Positions 10,149 through 19,756 of a stretch of DNA of 64,000 nt are shown here, piece after piece (positions within the stretch are counted from its first letter, which is position 1; the number at the start of each line of letters is the position of its first letter). The translations under genes and the position numbers were made by a program. Source of the DNA: Nonomuraea spiralis (GTDB lineage: Bacteria; Actinomycetota; Actinomycetes; Streptosporangiales; Streptosporangiaceae); the NCBI RefSeq assembly GCF_014648435.1, contig NZ_BMRC01000038.1, forward strand, positions 1-64,000. Reading direction: 5' to 3'. The notes beneath the pieces were generated by a model that was not told where the DNA came from, made no database searches, and saw only the letters and a list, made by a program, of their open reading frames with translations.

Positions 10149-11600
10149 GTGACCTCGAACACTGTACGAGACCCCCGACGCTGGTGGGTCCTTGTCGTTC
10201 TCTGCCTGTCCTTGCTGGTGCTGACCGTGGACGGCACCGTGCTGAACCTGGCGATCCCGTCCCTGATCGAGGAGCTGGGCGCGACCCCGTCCGACATCCA
10301 GTGGATCCTGGACGCCTACGTGCTGGTCTTCGCCGGGTTGCTGCTGACCGCCGGCAGCCTGTCCGACCGGTACGGCCGCCGCCGCTTCCTCGTCATCGGC
10401 CTGGCCTTCTTCGGCGGCGCGTCGCTGCTGGCCGTGCTGGCCGCCGAGCCCTGGCAGGTGATCGGCGCGCGGGCGCTGATGGGGGTCGGCGGCTCGATCC
10501 TGATGCCCTCGACGCTCTCCATCCTGATGACCGTCTTCGAGGAGGACGAGCGGCGCAAGGCCATGGCCATCTGGGGAAGCGTGGCGATGCTCGGCGTGAT
10601 CGCCGGGCCGACGCTGGGCGGTTTCCTGCTGGAGCACTACTGGTGGGGCTCGGTCTTCCTGCTCAACATCCCGATCGCGGTGCTGGCCATCGTGGCCGCC
10701 TTCGTCCTGATGCCCGAGACCCGCAGCACCGGACGCAAGGTCGACCCGGTGGGCGTGGTGCTCTCGATCGTGGGCCTGACCTCGGCCGTCTACGTGATCA
10801 TCGAACGGGAGTGGAACATCGCCTTCATCGCGCTGGCGGTGGTGTCGCTGGCCGCGTTCGTGATCTGGGAGCGGCGGGCCGAGCACCCGATGTTGCCGCT
10901 GCAACTGTTCAGGAACCGCAACTTCAGCGGCGCGTCCTTCTCGATCCTGCTGATGTCGTTCGGCGCGGGCGCCGTGATGCTGATGCTGACCCAGTACCTG
11001 CAGTTCGTGCTGGGCTACGGTGAGCTCCAGGCCGGTCTGGCCATGCTGCCCCAGGCGGCGGCGGCCGTCATCTTCAACGGCGTCGGCGCGGCGCTGGGCA
11101 AGAAGGTGTCCAACCGGGTGCTGATCTCGGCCGGACTGGTGGTCATGTCCGTCGGTTTCGTGGTGATGGCGCTCACCACCGGCTACCTGCCGCTCATGGG
11201 CGGGCTGGTGCTGATGGGCGCGGGGGCCGGCCTGGCCGGGCCGTCCGCCTACGCCTCGCTGATGGGGGCGATCCCCCTGGAGCACGCCGGCGTCGGATCC
11301 GCGCTCAACGACACCGTGCAGCAGGTGGGGCTGGCCATGAGCATCGCCGTGCTCGGCAGTGTGCTGGCCGGCGTCTACACCTCGGAGATGCCGCTCGACG
11401 CGCCCGCGGCGGCCCGCGAGTCGATCGGCGTCGCGGAGCGGCTCGGGCTCGGCGAGGTGGCCGACCAGGCCTTCACCACGGCCGTGCACTTCGGGTCGTG
11501 GGTCGGGGCCGGGTTCAGTGTCGCCGCCGCGCTGCTCGCGCTGGTCGTGCTGCGCCCGGCCGCCCCCGTCGCGGCCGCTCCCGAGCTCGCCGAGGTCTAG
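10149..11600 (+). CDS. MFS drug exporter, DHA2 (EmrB/QacA) family
   Basis: 483 residues from the GTG chosen here. An ATG 42 bases upstream is also in frame, but it lies against the repressor palindrome and would translate the operator, so I reject it. The protein starts with a short basic stretch and then about 14 hydrophobic helices. Motif A is LSDRYGRRRFL after helix 2, and the typical TVDGTVLNLAIPSL of helix 1 and WIGSVAML/GPTLGGFLLEHYWW-like motif C region are present. DHA2 members export drugs or dyes by proton antiport. Its last four bases (CTAG) also contain the stop codon of the convergent oxidase gene. Regulation by the adjacent TetR protein is likely. Confidence 0.88.
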   Translation: MTSNTVRDPRRWWVLVVLCLSLLVLTVDGTVLNLAIPSLIEELGATPSDIQWILDAYVLVFAGLLLTAGSLSDRYGRRRFLVIGLAFFGGASLLAVLAAEPWQVIGARALMGVGGSILMPSTLSILMTVFEEDERRKAMAIWGSVAMLGVIAGPTLGGFLLEHYWWGSVFLLNIPIAVLAIVAAFVLMPETRSTGRKVDPVGVVLSIVGLTSAVYVIIEREWNIAFIALAVVSLAAFVIWERRAEHPMLPLQLFRNRNFSGASFSILLMSFGAGAVMLMLTQYLQFVLGYGELQAGLAMLPQAAAAVIFNGVGAALGKKVSNRVLISAGLVVMSVGFVVMALTTGYLPLMGGLVLMGAGAGLAGPSAYASLMGAIPLEHAGVGSALNDTVQQVGLAMSIAVLGSVLAGVYTSEMPLDAPAAARESIGVAERLGLGEVADQAFTTAVHFGSWVGAGFSVAAALLALVVLRPAAPVAAAPELAEV

Positions 11601-12295
11601 CGGACGCGGGGCTCACGCATGCTCTCCAGGCTGTCGAGCTTGTGCACGCGCTCGTCGTGGCCGATCTGCCGGAGCAGGTCGGCCACCGAGCGGTAGCGGC
11701 CGTACTCGTCGGCGTACGTGCCGGGGTCGGGGACGAAGTCCAGGTCCGGGTTCTCGGCCACGAACGTCATGTACTCGTGCTCGGCGTGGTCCTCGAACTC
11801 GGCGTTGAGCCGGTAGCTCCAGTCCGGCCGGACCAGGAACAACATCCACGACACGTGGTAGTAGAAGAACGCGATCAGCCAGGGCGCCGCCTTGTGCAGC
11901 AGCAGGCTCTGACGCTGCCCGGCGCGCTGCACGAGGTCCTGCACGATCAGCAGGTGCCACTGCTCGTTGTCCTGGTCGGCACGGGCCTCCACGATGCGCT
12001 CGAAGACCCTCCTGGCCAGGGCCGAGCGGCCCGCGTGCCGGTGGACGGCCCAGTAGCCCATCCGCTCCCACGCCTGGTACGGCACCCGGGCGATGATCTC
12101 CAGCATGGCGAACTTCGTGTACGAGCCCTTCTTGCCGTACAGGAGGTCGACGGGCTTGAACATCATCCGCGCCAGCAGGCTGTAGTTCATGCGCGGTGTG
12201 TCGAGGGTGTCCTGCTGGGCGCGGCGGAGCTGGTCGCGGTCGAGCTTGGGCGGCCCGGCGGGCGCCTCGGGGCGATGGTCGATGGTGACGGTCAT
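11597..12295 (-). CDS. Alternative-oxidase-like diiron protein
   Basis: 232 residues, the size of short bacterial alternative oxidases. Four helix motifs carry the expected diiron ligands: LEIIARVPYQAWERMGY (Glu), ADQDNEQWHLLIVQDL (Glu and His as ExxH), LNAEFEDHAEHEYMTF (Glu), and IGHDERVHKLDSLES (ExxH). A hydrophobic stretch APWLIAFFYYHVSWMLFLV fits the membrane-associated hairpin of AOX. AOX passes electrons from quinol to oxygen without pumping protons. In most actinomycetes the pool is menaquinone, so the physiological donor is uncertain; it could also be another AOX-fold hydroxylase. The start has GAGGAGA seven bases upstream. No partner gene shares the strand. Confidence 0.75.
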   Translation of the reverse strand: MTVTIDHRPEAPAGPPKLDRDQLRRAQQDTLDTPRMNYSLLARMMFKPVDLLYGKKGSYTKFAMLEIIARVPYQAWERMGYWAVHRHAGRSALARRVFERIVEARADQDNEQWHLLIVQDLVQRAGQRQSLLLHKAAPWLIAFFYYHVSWMLFLVRPDWSYRLNAEFEDHAEHEYMTFVAENPDLDFVPDPGTYADEYGRYRSVADLLRQIGHDERVHKLDSLESMREPRVR

Positions 12296-12432
12296 GTCGG
12301 TCTCCTCGGTTCGTCGATGATCCGATGGTGGCCGAGCGGGCCCCGCCGGGTCGTCGCCCGTGAGTGGTCAATCGCCGTGCCTCTGGGGGCGTACCGAGGG
12401 TCCGGCGCGTACGCCGCCAGGCGCACGGGAGA

Positions 12433-12463
12433 TCCCCTAGGGGGAGGACTTACAGCTTGTAAG
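12433..12463. promoter_or_regulatory. Two palindromes upstream of the aminotransferase operon
   Basis: A perfect 12-base palindrome TCCCCTAGGGGA (12433-12444) is followed by CTTACAGCTTGTAAG (12449-12463; six-base arms, three-base centre). They lie in the 235-base gap between the divergent oxidase and aminotransferase genes and are plausible operators for an unidentified regulator. The rest of the gap shows nothing clear. Confidence 0.45.
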
Positions 12464-12530
12464 GTGATTTGACCGTGTTCCGACAGCCTGCCGCTGGGAG
12501 GATGAGCAGGAGAACGGGATACTCGGTACC

Positions 12531-13807
12531 ATGTCGGAGCTACTCGCGCGCCACCGGGCGGTCATGCCCAACTGGCTGGCCCTCAACTACAACGAGCCCA
12601 TCGAGATCGTCAGCGGCAAGGGCAACCGCGTCATCGACGCCGACGGCAAGAGTTACCTCGACTTCTTCGCCGGGATCCTGACGAACATGATCGGGTACGA
12701 CGTGCCCGAGGTGCGCGACGCCGTCGAGCGCCAGCTCTCGACCGGCGTGGTCCACACCAGCACCGTCTACCTGCTGCGCGGCCAGGTCGAGCTGGCCGAG
12801 AAGATCGCGCGGCTCTCCGGCATCCCCGACGCCAAGGTGTTCTTCACCAACTCCGGGACGGAGGCCAACGAGACCGCCCTCCTCCTCGCGACGTACGCCC
12901 GAAAGACCGACCAGGTCCTCGCCATGCGCCAGAGCTACCACGGGCGCAGCTTCGGCGCGGTCAGCGTCACCTCCAACCGGGCCTGGAAGAACAACTCGCT
13001 GTCCCCGCTCAACGTGCACTTCCTGCACGGCGCCGACCGGCACCTCACCCAGTTCAAGGGCCTGTCCGACGCCGACTACATCAAGGCGTGCGTGGACGAC
13101 CTGCGCCACGTGCTGGCCACCTCGGTCTCCAACGACGTGGCGGCGCTGATCGCCGAGCCGATCCAGGGCGTGGGCGGGTTCACGATGGCCCCCGACGGCC
13201 TGTTCGCCGCGTACAAGGAGGTCTTGGACGAGCAGGGCATCTACCTCATCTCAGACGAGGTGCAGACGGGCTGGGGCCGTACGGGCAGCGCGTTCTTCGG
13301 CATCCAGAACCACGGCGTCACCCCCGACATGATCACCTTCGCCAAGGGCCTGGGCAACGGCTTCGCGGTCGGCGGCATCGTGGCCCGCGGCGACCTGATG
13401 GACGGCCCGCACGCCGTGGGCCTGTCCACGTTCGGCGGCAACCCCATCTCCATGGCCGCCGCGAACGCCACCCTCGACTACGTGCTCGACCACGACCTCC
13501 AGGCCAACGCGGCGCGGACCGGCGACATCATCATCGGCGGCCTCAGGAAGGCGGCCGAGCGCCTGCCCATCGTCAAGGACGTACGCGGCAAGGGCCTGAT
13601 GTTCGCCGTAGAGCTGGAGAGCCCGGCCCAGGCCGTCCGCTTCATGGAGGAGACCAAGAAGGCGGGCCTGCTCGCGGGCAAGGGCGGCCTGTACGGCACC
13701 GCCATCCGCATGGCCCCGCCCCTCACCCTCACGGTCGAGGAGGCCACCGAGGGACTCGGCATCATCGTCAACGCACTCGAAGTCATCAACGCAGAGGCAG
13801 CAGCTCA

Positions 13808-13811
<4 letters not shown>
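12531..13811 (+). CDS. Class III (PLP-dependent) aminotransferase
   Basis: 426 residues, typical for class III omega-aminotransferases. Visible motifs are FFTNSGTEANETALLLA (PLP phosphate binding), MRQSYHGRSFG, LIAEPIQGVGGF, LISDEVQTGWGRTG (Asp that pairs with the pyridine nitrogen) and the Schiff-base lysine in MITFAKGLGNGFAVGG. It transfers an omega-amino group to pyruvate or 2-oxoglutarate. The next gene, a methylmalonate-semialdehyde dehydrogenase homologue, overlaps it in GTGA, so the pair probably converts an amine such as beta-alanine or 3-aminoisobutyrate to an acyl-CoA (inference). The AGGAGA before the ATG is about 18 bases away, so translation initiation may be weak or leaderless. 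Confidence 0.85.
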
Positions 13812-15301
<1,490 letters not shown>

Positions 15302-15314
15302 CTCGTCCTCACGG

Positions 15315-15340
15315 CCGGGAGGGACCGGCGTCCCTCCCGG
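15315..15340 (+). terminator. Terminator hairpin after mmsA
   Basis: A perfect 11-base inverted repeat (CCGGGAGGGAC with GTCCCTCCCGG, 4-base loop) 14 bases after the mmsA stop. There is no clear T-run. It separates the aminotransferase operon from the next gene. Confidence 0.7.
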
Positions 15341-15385
15341 TCCCGTCCCCGGTAAGCTCCAGCACACCGGACAAGGGGGGACATC

Positions 15386-16495
15386 GTGAAACGCCGTCGC
15401 ACATCCGCCATGGCGCTGGCCGTGGCGGCGCTGGTCACCGGCACGGGCGCGACGTCCCCGACCCCCAAGGCGACGCCGTCCCCCACGCCCACGGCCACCC
15501 AGAGCGACGGCACGCTGCAGATCCTCACCTACCGCGGCTACGCCGAGTACGGCGGCGTCAGCCCCAAGGCCAACTGGGTCGGCTCCTTCGAGAAGGAGAC
15601 CGGCTGCCGCATCGCCCGGCTCGACACCGTGCGCACCGCCGAGGAGATGGCCGCCAAGGTCGGCGAGCGCCCCTACGACGTGATCTCGGCCGGCCCGGTG
15701 CTGGCCGGCGACCTGATCGCGCGTAAGCAGGTGCAGCCGGTCGACCCGGCCAAGGTGGCCGGCTACGACGACCTCGACGAGCGCTTCCGCGAGATGGGTG
15801 AGGTGTCCGGCAAGGTCTACGGAGTGCCGTATTTGTGGGGTTACCACGAGTTCGTCTACGACGCGGCCAAGGTCAAGGGCGCGAGCCTGGATCGGGCGTT
15901 CGCCTCCGACCGGGTCGCGTTGCGCGACAGCCCGATGACGATCGCCGACGCCGCGCTGACCGACAACACGGTCAAGGACCCGTACGAGCTGAGCCGGGCG
16001 CAGTTCGACCGGGCCGTGGCGCTGCTCGGGCAGCACAAGGACCGCACCTACTGGAAGAAGCCGATCGACCTGGTCAAGGGCTTCGCCACCGGGTCGCTGG
16101 ATTACGCGCAGGCCACACCGTACTATCGCCTGCTGCTGGAGAAGGCCGGGAAACCGGTCAAGGCGGTTGCCGCCAAGAAGACCACCGGCTGGCTCGACTC
16201 CTGGATGCTCGGCGCCAACCTGCCCGACACCACCTGCGCCTACCGCTGGCTGACCTGGATGACCTCGGCCGACGCCCAGCGTGACGCCGCCTCCTGGGTG
16301 GGCCTCGCCCCGGCCAACGACAAGGCGTGCAAGGGCCGGGGCAAGTCGATCTGCGACGTCTACGGGGTCGGCGACGCCAAGCGGCTGGCCCGCGTCGCCT
16401 TCGCCGTCCGCCCGCCGGGGGATTGCCGCGGCGAGGACGGGGAATGCACTGATTACGCCGTCTGGGCCAAACAGTGGGACGCGCTTGCCGGATAG
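15386..16495 (+). CDS. Polyamine-type ABC transporter substrate-binding protein
   Basis: 369 residues. The N-terminus is a basic start plus a short hydrophobic segment (SAMALAVAALVTGTGA), then a Thr/Pro linker. There is no cysteine, so it is not a lipoprotein as predicted. The body matches the PotD/PotF-type periplasmic fold: TLQILTYRGYAEYGG, YDVISAGPVLAGDLIARKQV, YGVPYLWGYHEFVYDA and a C-terminal TTCAYRWLTWMTSADAQ. The GTG start has an AGGGGGG Shine-Dalgarno. No permease or ATPase gene is adjacent, so it is an orphan receptor whose transporter lies elsewhere, or a sensor. Its place beside amine catabolic genes supports a polyamine or amino-compound ligand (inference). Confidence 0.78.
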   Translation: MKRRRTSAMALAVAALVTGTGATSPTPKATPSPTPTATQSDGTLQILTYRGYAEYGGVSPKANWVGSFEKETGCRIARLDTVRTAEEMAAKVGERPYDVISAGPVLAGDLIARKQVQPVDPAKVAGYDDLDERFREMGEVSGKVYGVPYLWGYHEFVYDAAKVKGASLDRAFASDRVALRDSPMTIADAALTDNTVKDPYELSRAQFDRAVALLGQHKDRTYWKKPIDLVKGFATGSLDYAQATPYYRLLLEKAGKPVKAVAAKKTTGWLDSWMLGANLPDTTCAYRWLTWMTSADAQRDAASWVGLAPANDKACKGRGKSICDVYGVGDAKRLARVAFAVRPPGDCRGEDGECTDYAVWAKQWDALAG

Positions 16496-16558
16496 GTGAG
16501 ATCGCAGCCCCCCGCTTGACCCCATCGCGGGCGCGCTCTTCCCCCGGGTGCGCCTGCC

Positions 16559-16596
16559 GAGACGCCCCGGGCCTTCCCCCCGTCCCGGGGCGTCTC
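16559..16596 (+). terminator. Terminator hairpin after the binding-protein gene
   Basis: A perfect 13-base inverted repeat (16559-16571 with 16584-16596) of very high GC, 64 bases after the stop codon. Its position fits transcription termination of the binding-protein gene. Confidence 0.7.
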
Positions 16597-16643
16597 GCTG
16601 TTCTCCGGAGCTTCTTCCTGCATGTTCTCGGCCCAAAAATTCG

Positions 16644-16661
16644 ACTGAATGACCAGTCAGT
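16644..16661. promoter_or_regulatory. TetR-type operator before the saccharopine-dehydrogenase-like gene
   Basis: The 18-mer has outer arms ACTGA and TCAGT and an inner perfect repeat TGAC-CA-GTCA. A TATGGT hexamer at 16665-16670 lies between it and the ATG at 16677, so a bound repressor would cover the promoter. TGACnnGTCA cores are common in actinobacterial TetR operators. Which regulator binds is not known; the TetR gene at 21442 is one candidate. Confidence 0.55.
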
Positions 16662-16676
16662 GAGTATGGTCTCTTC

Positions 16677-17891
16677 ATGAGAATCATGCTCGTCGGCGCC
16701 GGAGGCGTCGGCTCCGCCGTTGTCCCCATCGCCGCCCGCCGACATTTCTTTGAACACATCGTGGTGGCCGACTCCCAACAGAGCCGGGCGGCCCGCGCGG
16801 TCGCCGCCGTGGACGACCCGCGGTTCACCGCCATCCAGCTCGACGCCTCCGACCGGGACCAGGTCGCCGCGGCGCTCCGGGAGCACCGCTGTGACGTGTT
16901 GTTCAACGCGGTCGACCCGCGCTTCACCATGCCGCTGTTCGAGGCCGCGCTGGAGGCCGGGGCCCACTACCTGGACATGGCGATGTCGTTGTCCAAGCCG
17001 CATCCGCGCGAGCCGTACCGCAAGCCCGGGGTGAAGCTCGGCGACCGGCAGTTCGAGCGCGACGGCGAGTGGCGCGGCGCGGGCCGGCTCGCGCTGGTCG
17101 GGATGGGCGTCGAGCCGGGGCTCGCCGACGTGTTCGCCCGCTACGCCGCCGACCACCTGTTCGAGGAGATCGACGAGATCGGCATCCGGGACGGCGCCAA
17201 CCTCGTGGTGGACGGCTACGACTTCGCGCCCACGTTCTCCATCTGGACCACGATCGAGGAGTGCCTGAACCCGCCCGTCGTCTGGGAGGACGGCCAGTGG
17301 CGCACCACCGAGCCGTTCAGCGAGCCGGAGGTGTTCGACTTCCCCGACGGCATCGGGCCCGTGGAGTGCGTGAACGTCGAGCACGAGGAGGTGCTGCTGG
17401 TCCCGAGGTGGATCCCGGCCCGGCGGGTGACGTTCAAGTACGGGCTCGGCGAGGAGTTCATCGGCGTGCTCAAGACGCTGCGCAAGCTGGGCCTCGACAG
17501 CGCCGACAAGATCAGGGTGGGCGGCGCGGAGGTGGCGCCGCGCGACATGGTGGCCGCGAGCCTGCCCGACCCGGCGACGCTGGGCGCCCGCATGCGCGGC
17601 AAGACCTGCGCGGGCACGTGGGTCAAGGGCACCGGCAAGGACGGCTCGCCGCGCGAGGTGTACCTGTACCACGTGGTGGACAACGAGTGGTCGATGCGGG
17701 AGTACGGCTCCCAGGCCGTCGTGTGGCAGACGGCGATCCACCCGGTCGTCGCGCTGGAGCTGGTCGCGACCGGGGTGTGGAAGGGCGAGGGCGTGCTCGG
17801 CCCCGAGGCGTTCGACGCGGTGCCGTTCCTCGACCTGCTGCGCGAGTACGGCTCGCCGTGGGGCCTGCGCGAGGCCGCGGCGGCGGCCTGA
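16677..17891 (+). CDS. Saccharopine dehydrogenase family protein
   Basis: 404 residues. It starts with an NAD(P) Rossmann motif MRIMLVGAGGVGSAVVPIAA, then VVADSQQSRAARAV and CDVLFNAVDPRFTMPLFEAA and HYLDMAMS, as in the saccharopine dehydrogenase/lysine 6-dehydrogenase group. The C-terminal half (KGTGKDGSPREVYLYHVVDN, QAVVWQTAIHPVVALEL) matches the same group. Members reduce or oxidise C-N bonds in amino acid or polyamine derivatives (lysine, saccharopine, carboxyspermidine). Surrounded by aminotransferases and a polyamine-type receptor, a role in diamine or lysine metabolism is likely, but the exact reaction is unassigned. Confidence 0.8.
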   Translation: MRIMLVGAGGVGSAVVPIAARRHFFEHIVVADSQQSRAARAVAAVDDPRFTAIQLDASDRDQVAAALREHRCDVLFNAVDPRFTMPLFEAALEAGAHYLDMAMSLSKPHPREPYRKPGVKLGDRQFERDGEWRGAGRLALVGMGVEPGLADVFARYAADHLFEEIDEIGIRDGANLVVDGYDFAPTFSIWTTIEECLNPPVVWEDGQWRTTEPFSEPEVFDFPDGIGPVECVNVEHEEVLLVPRWIPARRVTFKYGLGEEFIGVLKTLRKLGLDSADKIRVGGAEVAPRDMVAASLPDPATLGARMRGKTCAGTWVKGTGKDGSPREVYLYHVVDNEWSMREYGSQAVVWQTAIHPVVALELVATGVWKGEGVLGPEAFDAVPFLDLLREYGSPWGLREAAAAA

Positions 17892-17925
17892 CGGCCGGGC
17901 ATCGGCTGACGGCCGGGGGCCGCGG

Positions 17926-18177
17926 CTAGCGGCTCGGGAAGGCCACCACGGTCGCCATGGGAGCGGGCAGGAGCGCCTCGGCGCATTCGGTGCAGGCGAG
18001 CACGGAGGAGTTGTCGGGCAGCTTGCCGACGCGGACCCGGGGCCGCGGCCACCGCTTGTGACAGACCACGCAGGCGTCGCCGTCGCGCTGGGCCAGGCTC
18101 AGGCCCTCAGGGTCGAACGTCAACATACTCCGTGCCGTTCTGGTGGGACCCCAGTTCATCACGCTCCCAGCTGCCAT
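17926..18177 (-). CDS. Small CxxC...CxxC protein, unknown function
   Basis: 83 residues. Two cysteine pairs, CVVC and CTEC, separated by about 28 residues could bind zinc in a zinc-ribbon fold. The chosen ATG has GGAGG five bases upstream. An internal ATG at 18126 would give a 66-residue protein starting MLTFDPEG and is the alternative. No catalytic motif is visible. It lies between convergent-type neighbours and has its own transcription unit. Function unknown. Confidence 0.6.
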   Translation of the reverse strand: MAAGSVMNWGPTRTARSMLTFDPEGLSLAQRDGDACVVCHKRWPRPRVRVGKLPDNSSVLACTECAEALLPAPMATVVAFPSR

Positions 18178-18286
18178 CGCCCCTCCGCATGTCCGGATCC
18201 GTTATAACCCTGACCGAGGCCGTGATCGTCTAGCTGAGCGTCAAGCCAGGGTGAATTCTCTACCCGAGTGACATCTGTTACACACA

Positions 18287-18327
18287 CAAAATCGGGCATC
18301 CAGCCGCAAGCTGGATGCCCGATTTTT
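18287..18327. terminator. Strong bidirectional intrinsic terminator
   Basis: A long perfect stem (AAATCGGGCATCCAG with CTGGATGCCCGATTT, 7-base loop) flanked by A- and T-runs, so it can work in both directions. It lies 10 bases beyond the gabT stop on the minus strand. It is the clearest rho-independent terminator in the window. Confidence 0.9.
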
Positions 18328-18336
18328 CGGTCTTTG

Positions 18337-19665
18337 CTACAGAGCGGAGATGGCCTTCTCCAAGATCCCCAGGCCCTCCTCAAGCAGGTGCTCGGGCATG
18401 ACGAGCGGGGGCAGGAAACGCAGCACGTTGCCGTACGTGCCGGCGGTCAGGACCACCAGGCCCTCGGCGTGGCATCGCTTGACGATCTCCTGGACGGCGG
18501 CCGGGTCGGGGTTCTTCGTCCCGGGCTCGACCAGCTCGATCGCGATCATCGCGCCGCGCCCGCGCACGTCGCCGATCACCGGGAACCGCTCCTGGAGCGC
18601 CCGGAGGCGGGGGAGCATGATCTCGCCGATGCGGCGGGCCTTGGCGACCAGGTCCTCCGACTCGATCGTCTCCAGGACGCCGAGCGCGGCCTCGCAGGCC
18701 AGCGGGTTGCCGCCGTACGTGCCGCCCAGGCCGCCGACGTGCACCATGTCCATCAGGTCGGCGCGGCCGGTCACGGCGGCCAGCGGCAGGCCGCCCGCGA
18801 TGCCCTTGGCGGTGCAGATGATGTCGGGCACGACGCCCTCGTCCTCGCAGGCGAACAGGTCACCGGTGCGCGCGAACCCGGTCTGGACCTCGTCGGCCAC
18901 GAACACGATGCCGTTCGCCCGGCAGAACTCGGCGATCCTCGGCAGGAAACCCCGCGCCGGGACGATGAAGCCGCCCTCGCCGGCGATCGGCTCGATCACC
19001 ACGGCGGCCACGTTCTCGGCGCCGACCTGCTTGTTGATCTGGTCGATGGCCTGCGCGGCGGCCTCCTCCGCGCAGTTCTCCGCGCCCGTCGGCCAGCGGA
19101 ACGGGTAGGCCAGCGGCACCCGGTACACCTCGGGCGCGTACGGGCCGAAGCCCTGCTTGTACGGCATGTTCTTGGCGGTCATGGTCATCGAGAGCAGCGT
19201 GCGGCCGTGGTAGCCGTGGTCGAACACCACGACGGCCTGCCTGCTGGTGGCGCTGCGGGCGACCTTAACCGCGTTCTCGACGGCCTCGGCGCCCGAGTTC
19301 ACCAGGAACGTACGCTTCTCGTGGTCGCCGGGGGTCAGCTCGTTGAGCTTCTCGCAGACCTGCACGTACGACTCGTACGGGGTGACCATGAAACAGGTGT
19401 GCGTGAAGTCGGCCACCTGCTTCTGGACGCGCTCGACGACCTTCGGCGCGGAGTTGCCCACGTTGGTCACGGCGATGCCGGAGCCGAAGTCGATCAGAGA
19501 GTTCCCGTCGGCGTCCTGCACGATGCCGCCGCCGGCGCGGGTGACGAAAACCGGCAGCGTGGTGCCGATGCCGGACGGGACGGCGGCCTGCTTGCGGGCC
19601 AGCAGCTCCTGCGACTTGGGGCCTGGGATCGCGGTCACGAGGCGCCGCTCCTGGGGAATGCTCAT
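18337..19665 (-). CDS. gabT: 4-aminobutyrate aminotransferase
   Basis: 442 residues, class III aminotransferase of the GabT type. The start MSIPQERRLVTAIPGPKSQE is typical of actinobacterial GabT. Motifs are TFLVNSGAEAVENAVKVAR, FDHGYHGRTLLSMTMTAK, VIEPIAGEGGFIVPA, FVADEVQTGFARTG and the PLP lysine in IICTAKGIAGGLPLAAVTGR. It moves the amino group of GABA to 2-oxoglutarate, giving succinate semialdehyde. A PucR-type gene diverges from it and an aldehyde dehydrogenase gene lies 2.7 kb away, enough for a GABA-to-succinate route. The Shine-Dalgarno before the ATG is weak. Confidence 0.9.
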   Translation of the reverse strand: MSIPQERRLVTAIPGPKSQELLARKQAAVPSGIGTTLPVFVTRAGGGIVQDADGNSLIDFGSGIAVTNVGNSAPKVVERVQKQVADFTHTCFMVTPYESYVQVCEKLNELTPGDHEKRTFLVNSGAEAVENAVKVARSATSRQAVVVFDHGYHGRTLLSMTMTAKNMPYKQGFGPYAPEVYRVPLAYPFRWPTGAENCAEEAAAQAIDQINKQVGAENVAAVVIEPIAGEGGFIVPARGFLPRIAEFCRANGIVFVADEVQTGFARTGDLFACEDEGVVPDIICTAKGIAGGLPLAAVTGRADLMDMVHVGGLGGTYGGNPLACEAALGVLETIESEDLVAKARRIGEIMLPRLRALQERFPVIGDVRGRGAMIAIELVEPGTKNPDPAAVQEIVKRCHAEGLVVLTAGTYGNVLRFLPPLVMPEHLLEEGLGILEKAISAL

Positions 19666-19756
19666 GTGCTCGACGCTACGTCGGCCTCCCACCTGCGCCG
19701 ATACGTCGATATGGCACACTGGGGGTGCTCGCCTTTGCCGGAATGGACAAACTCGT

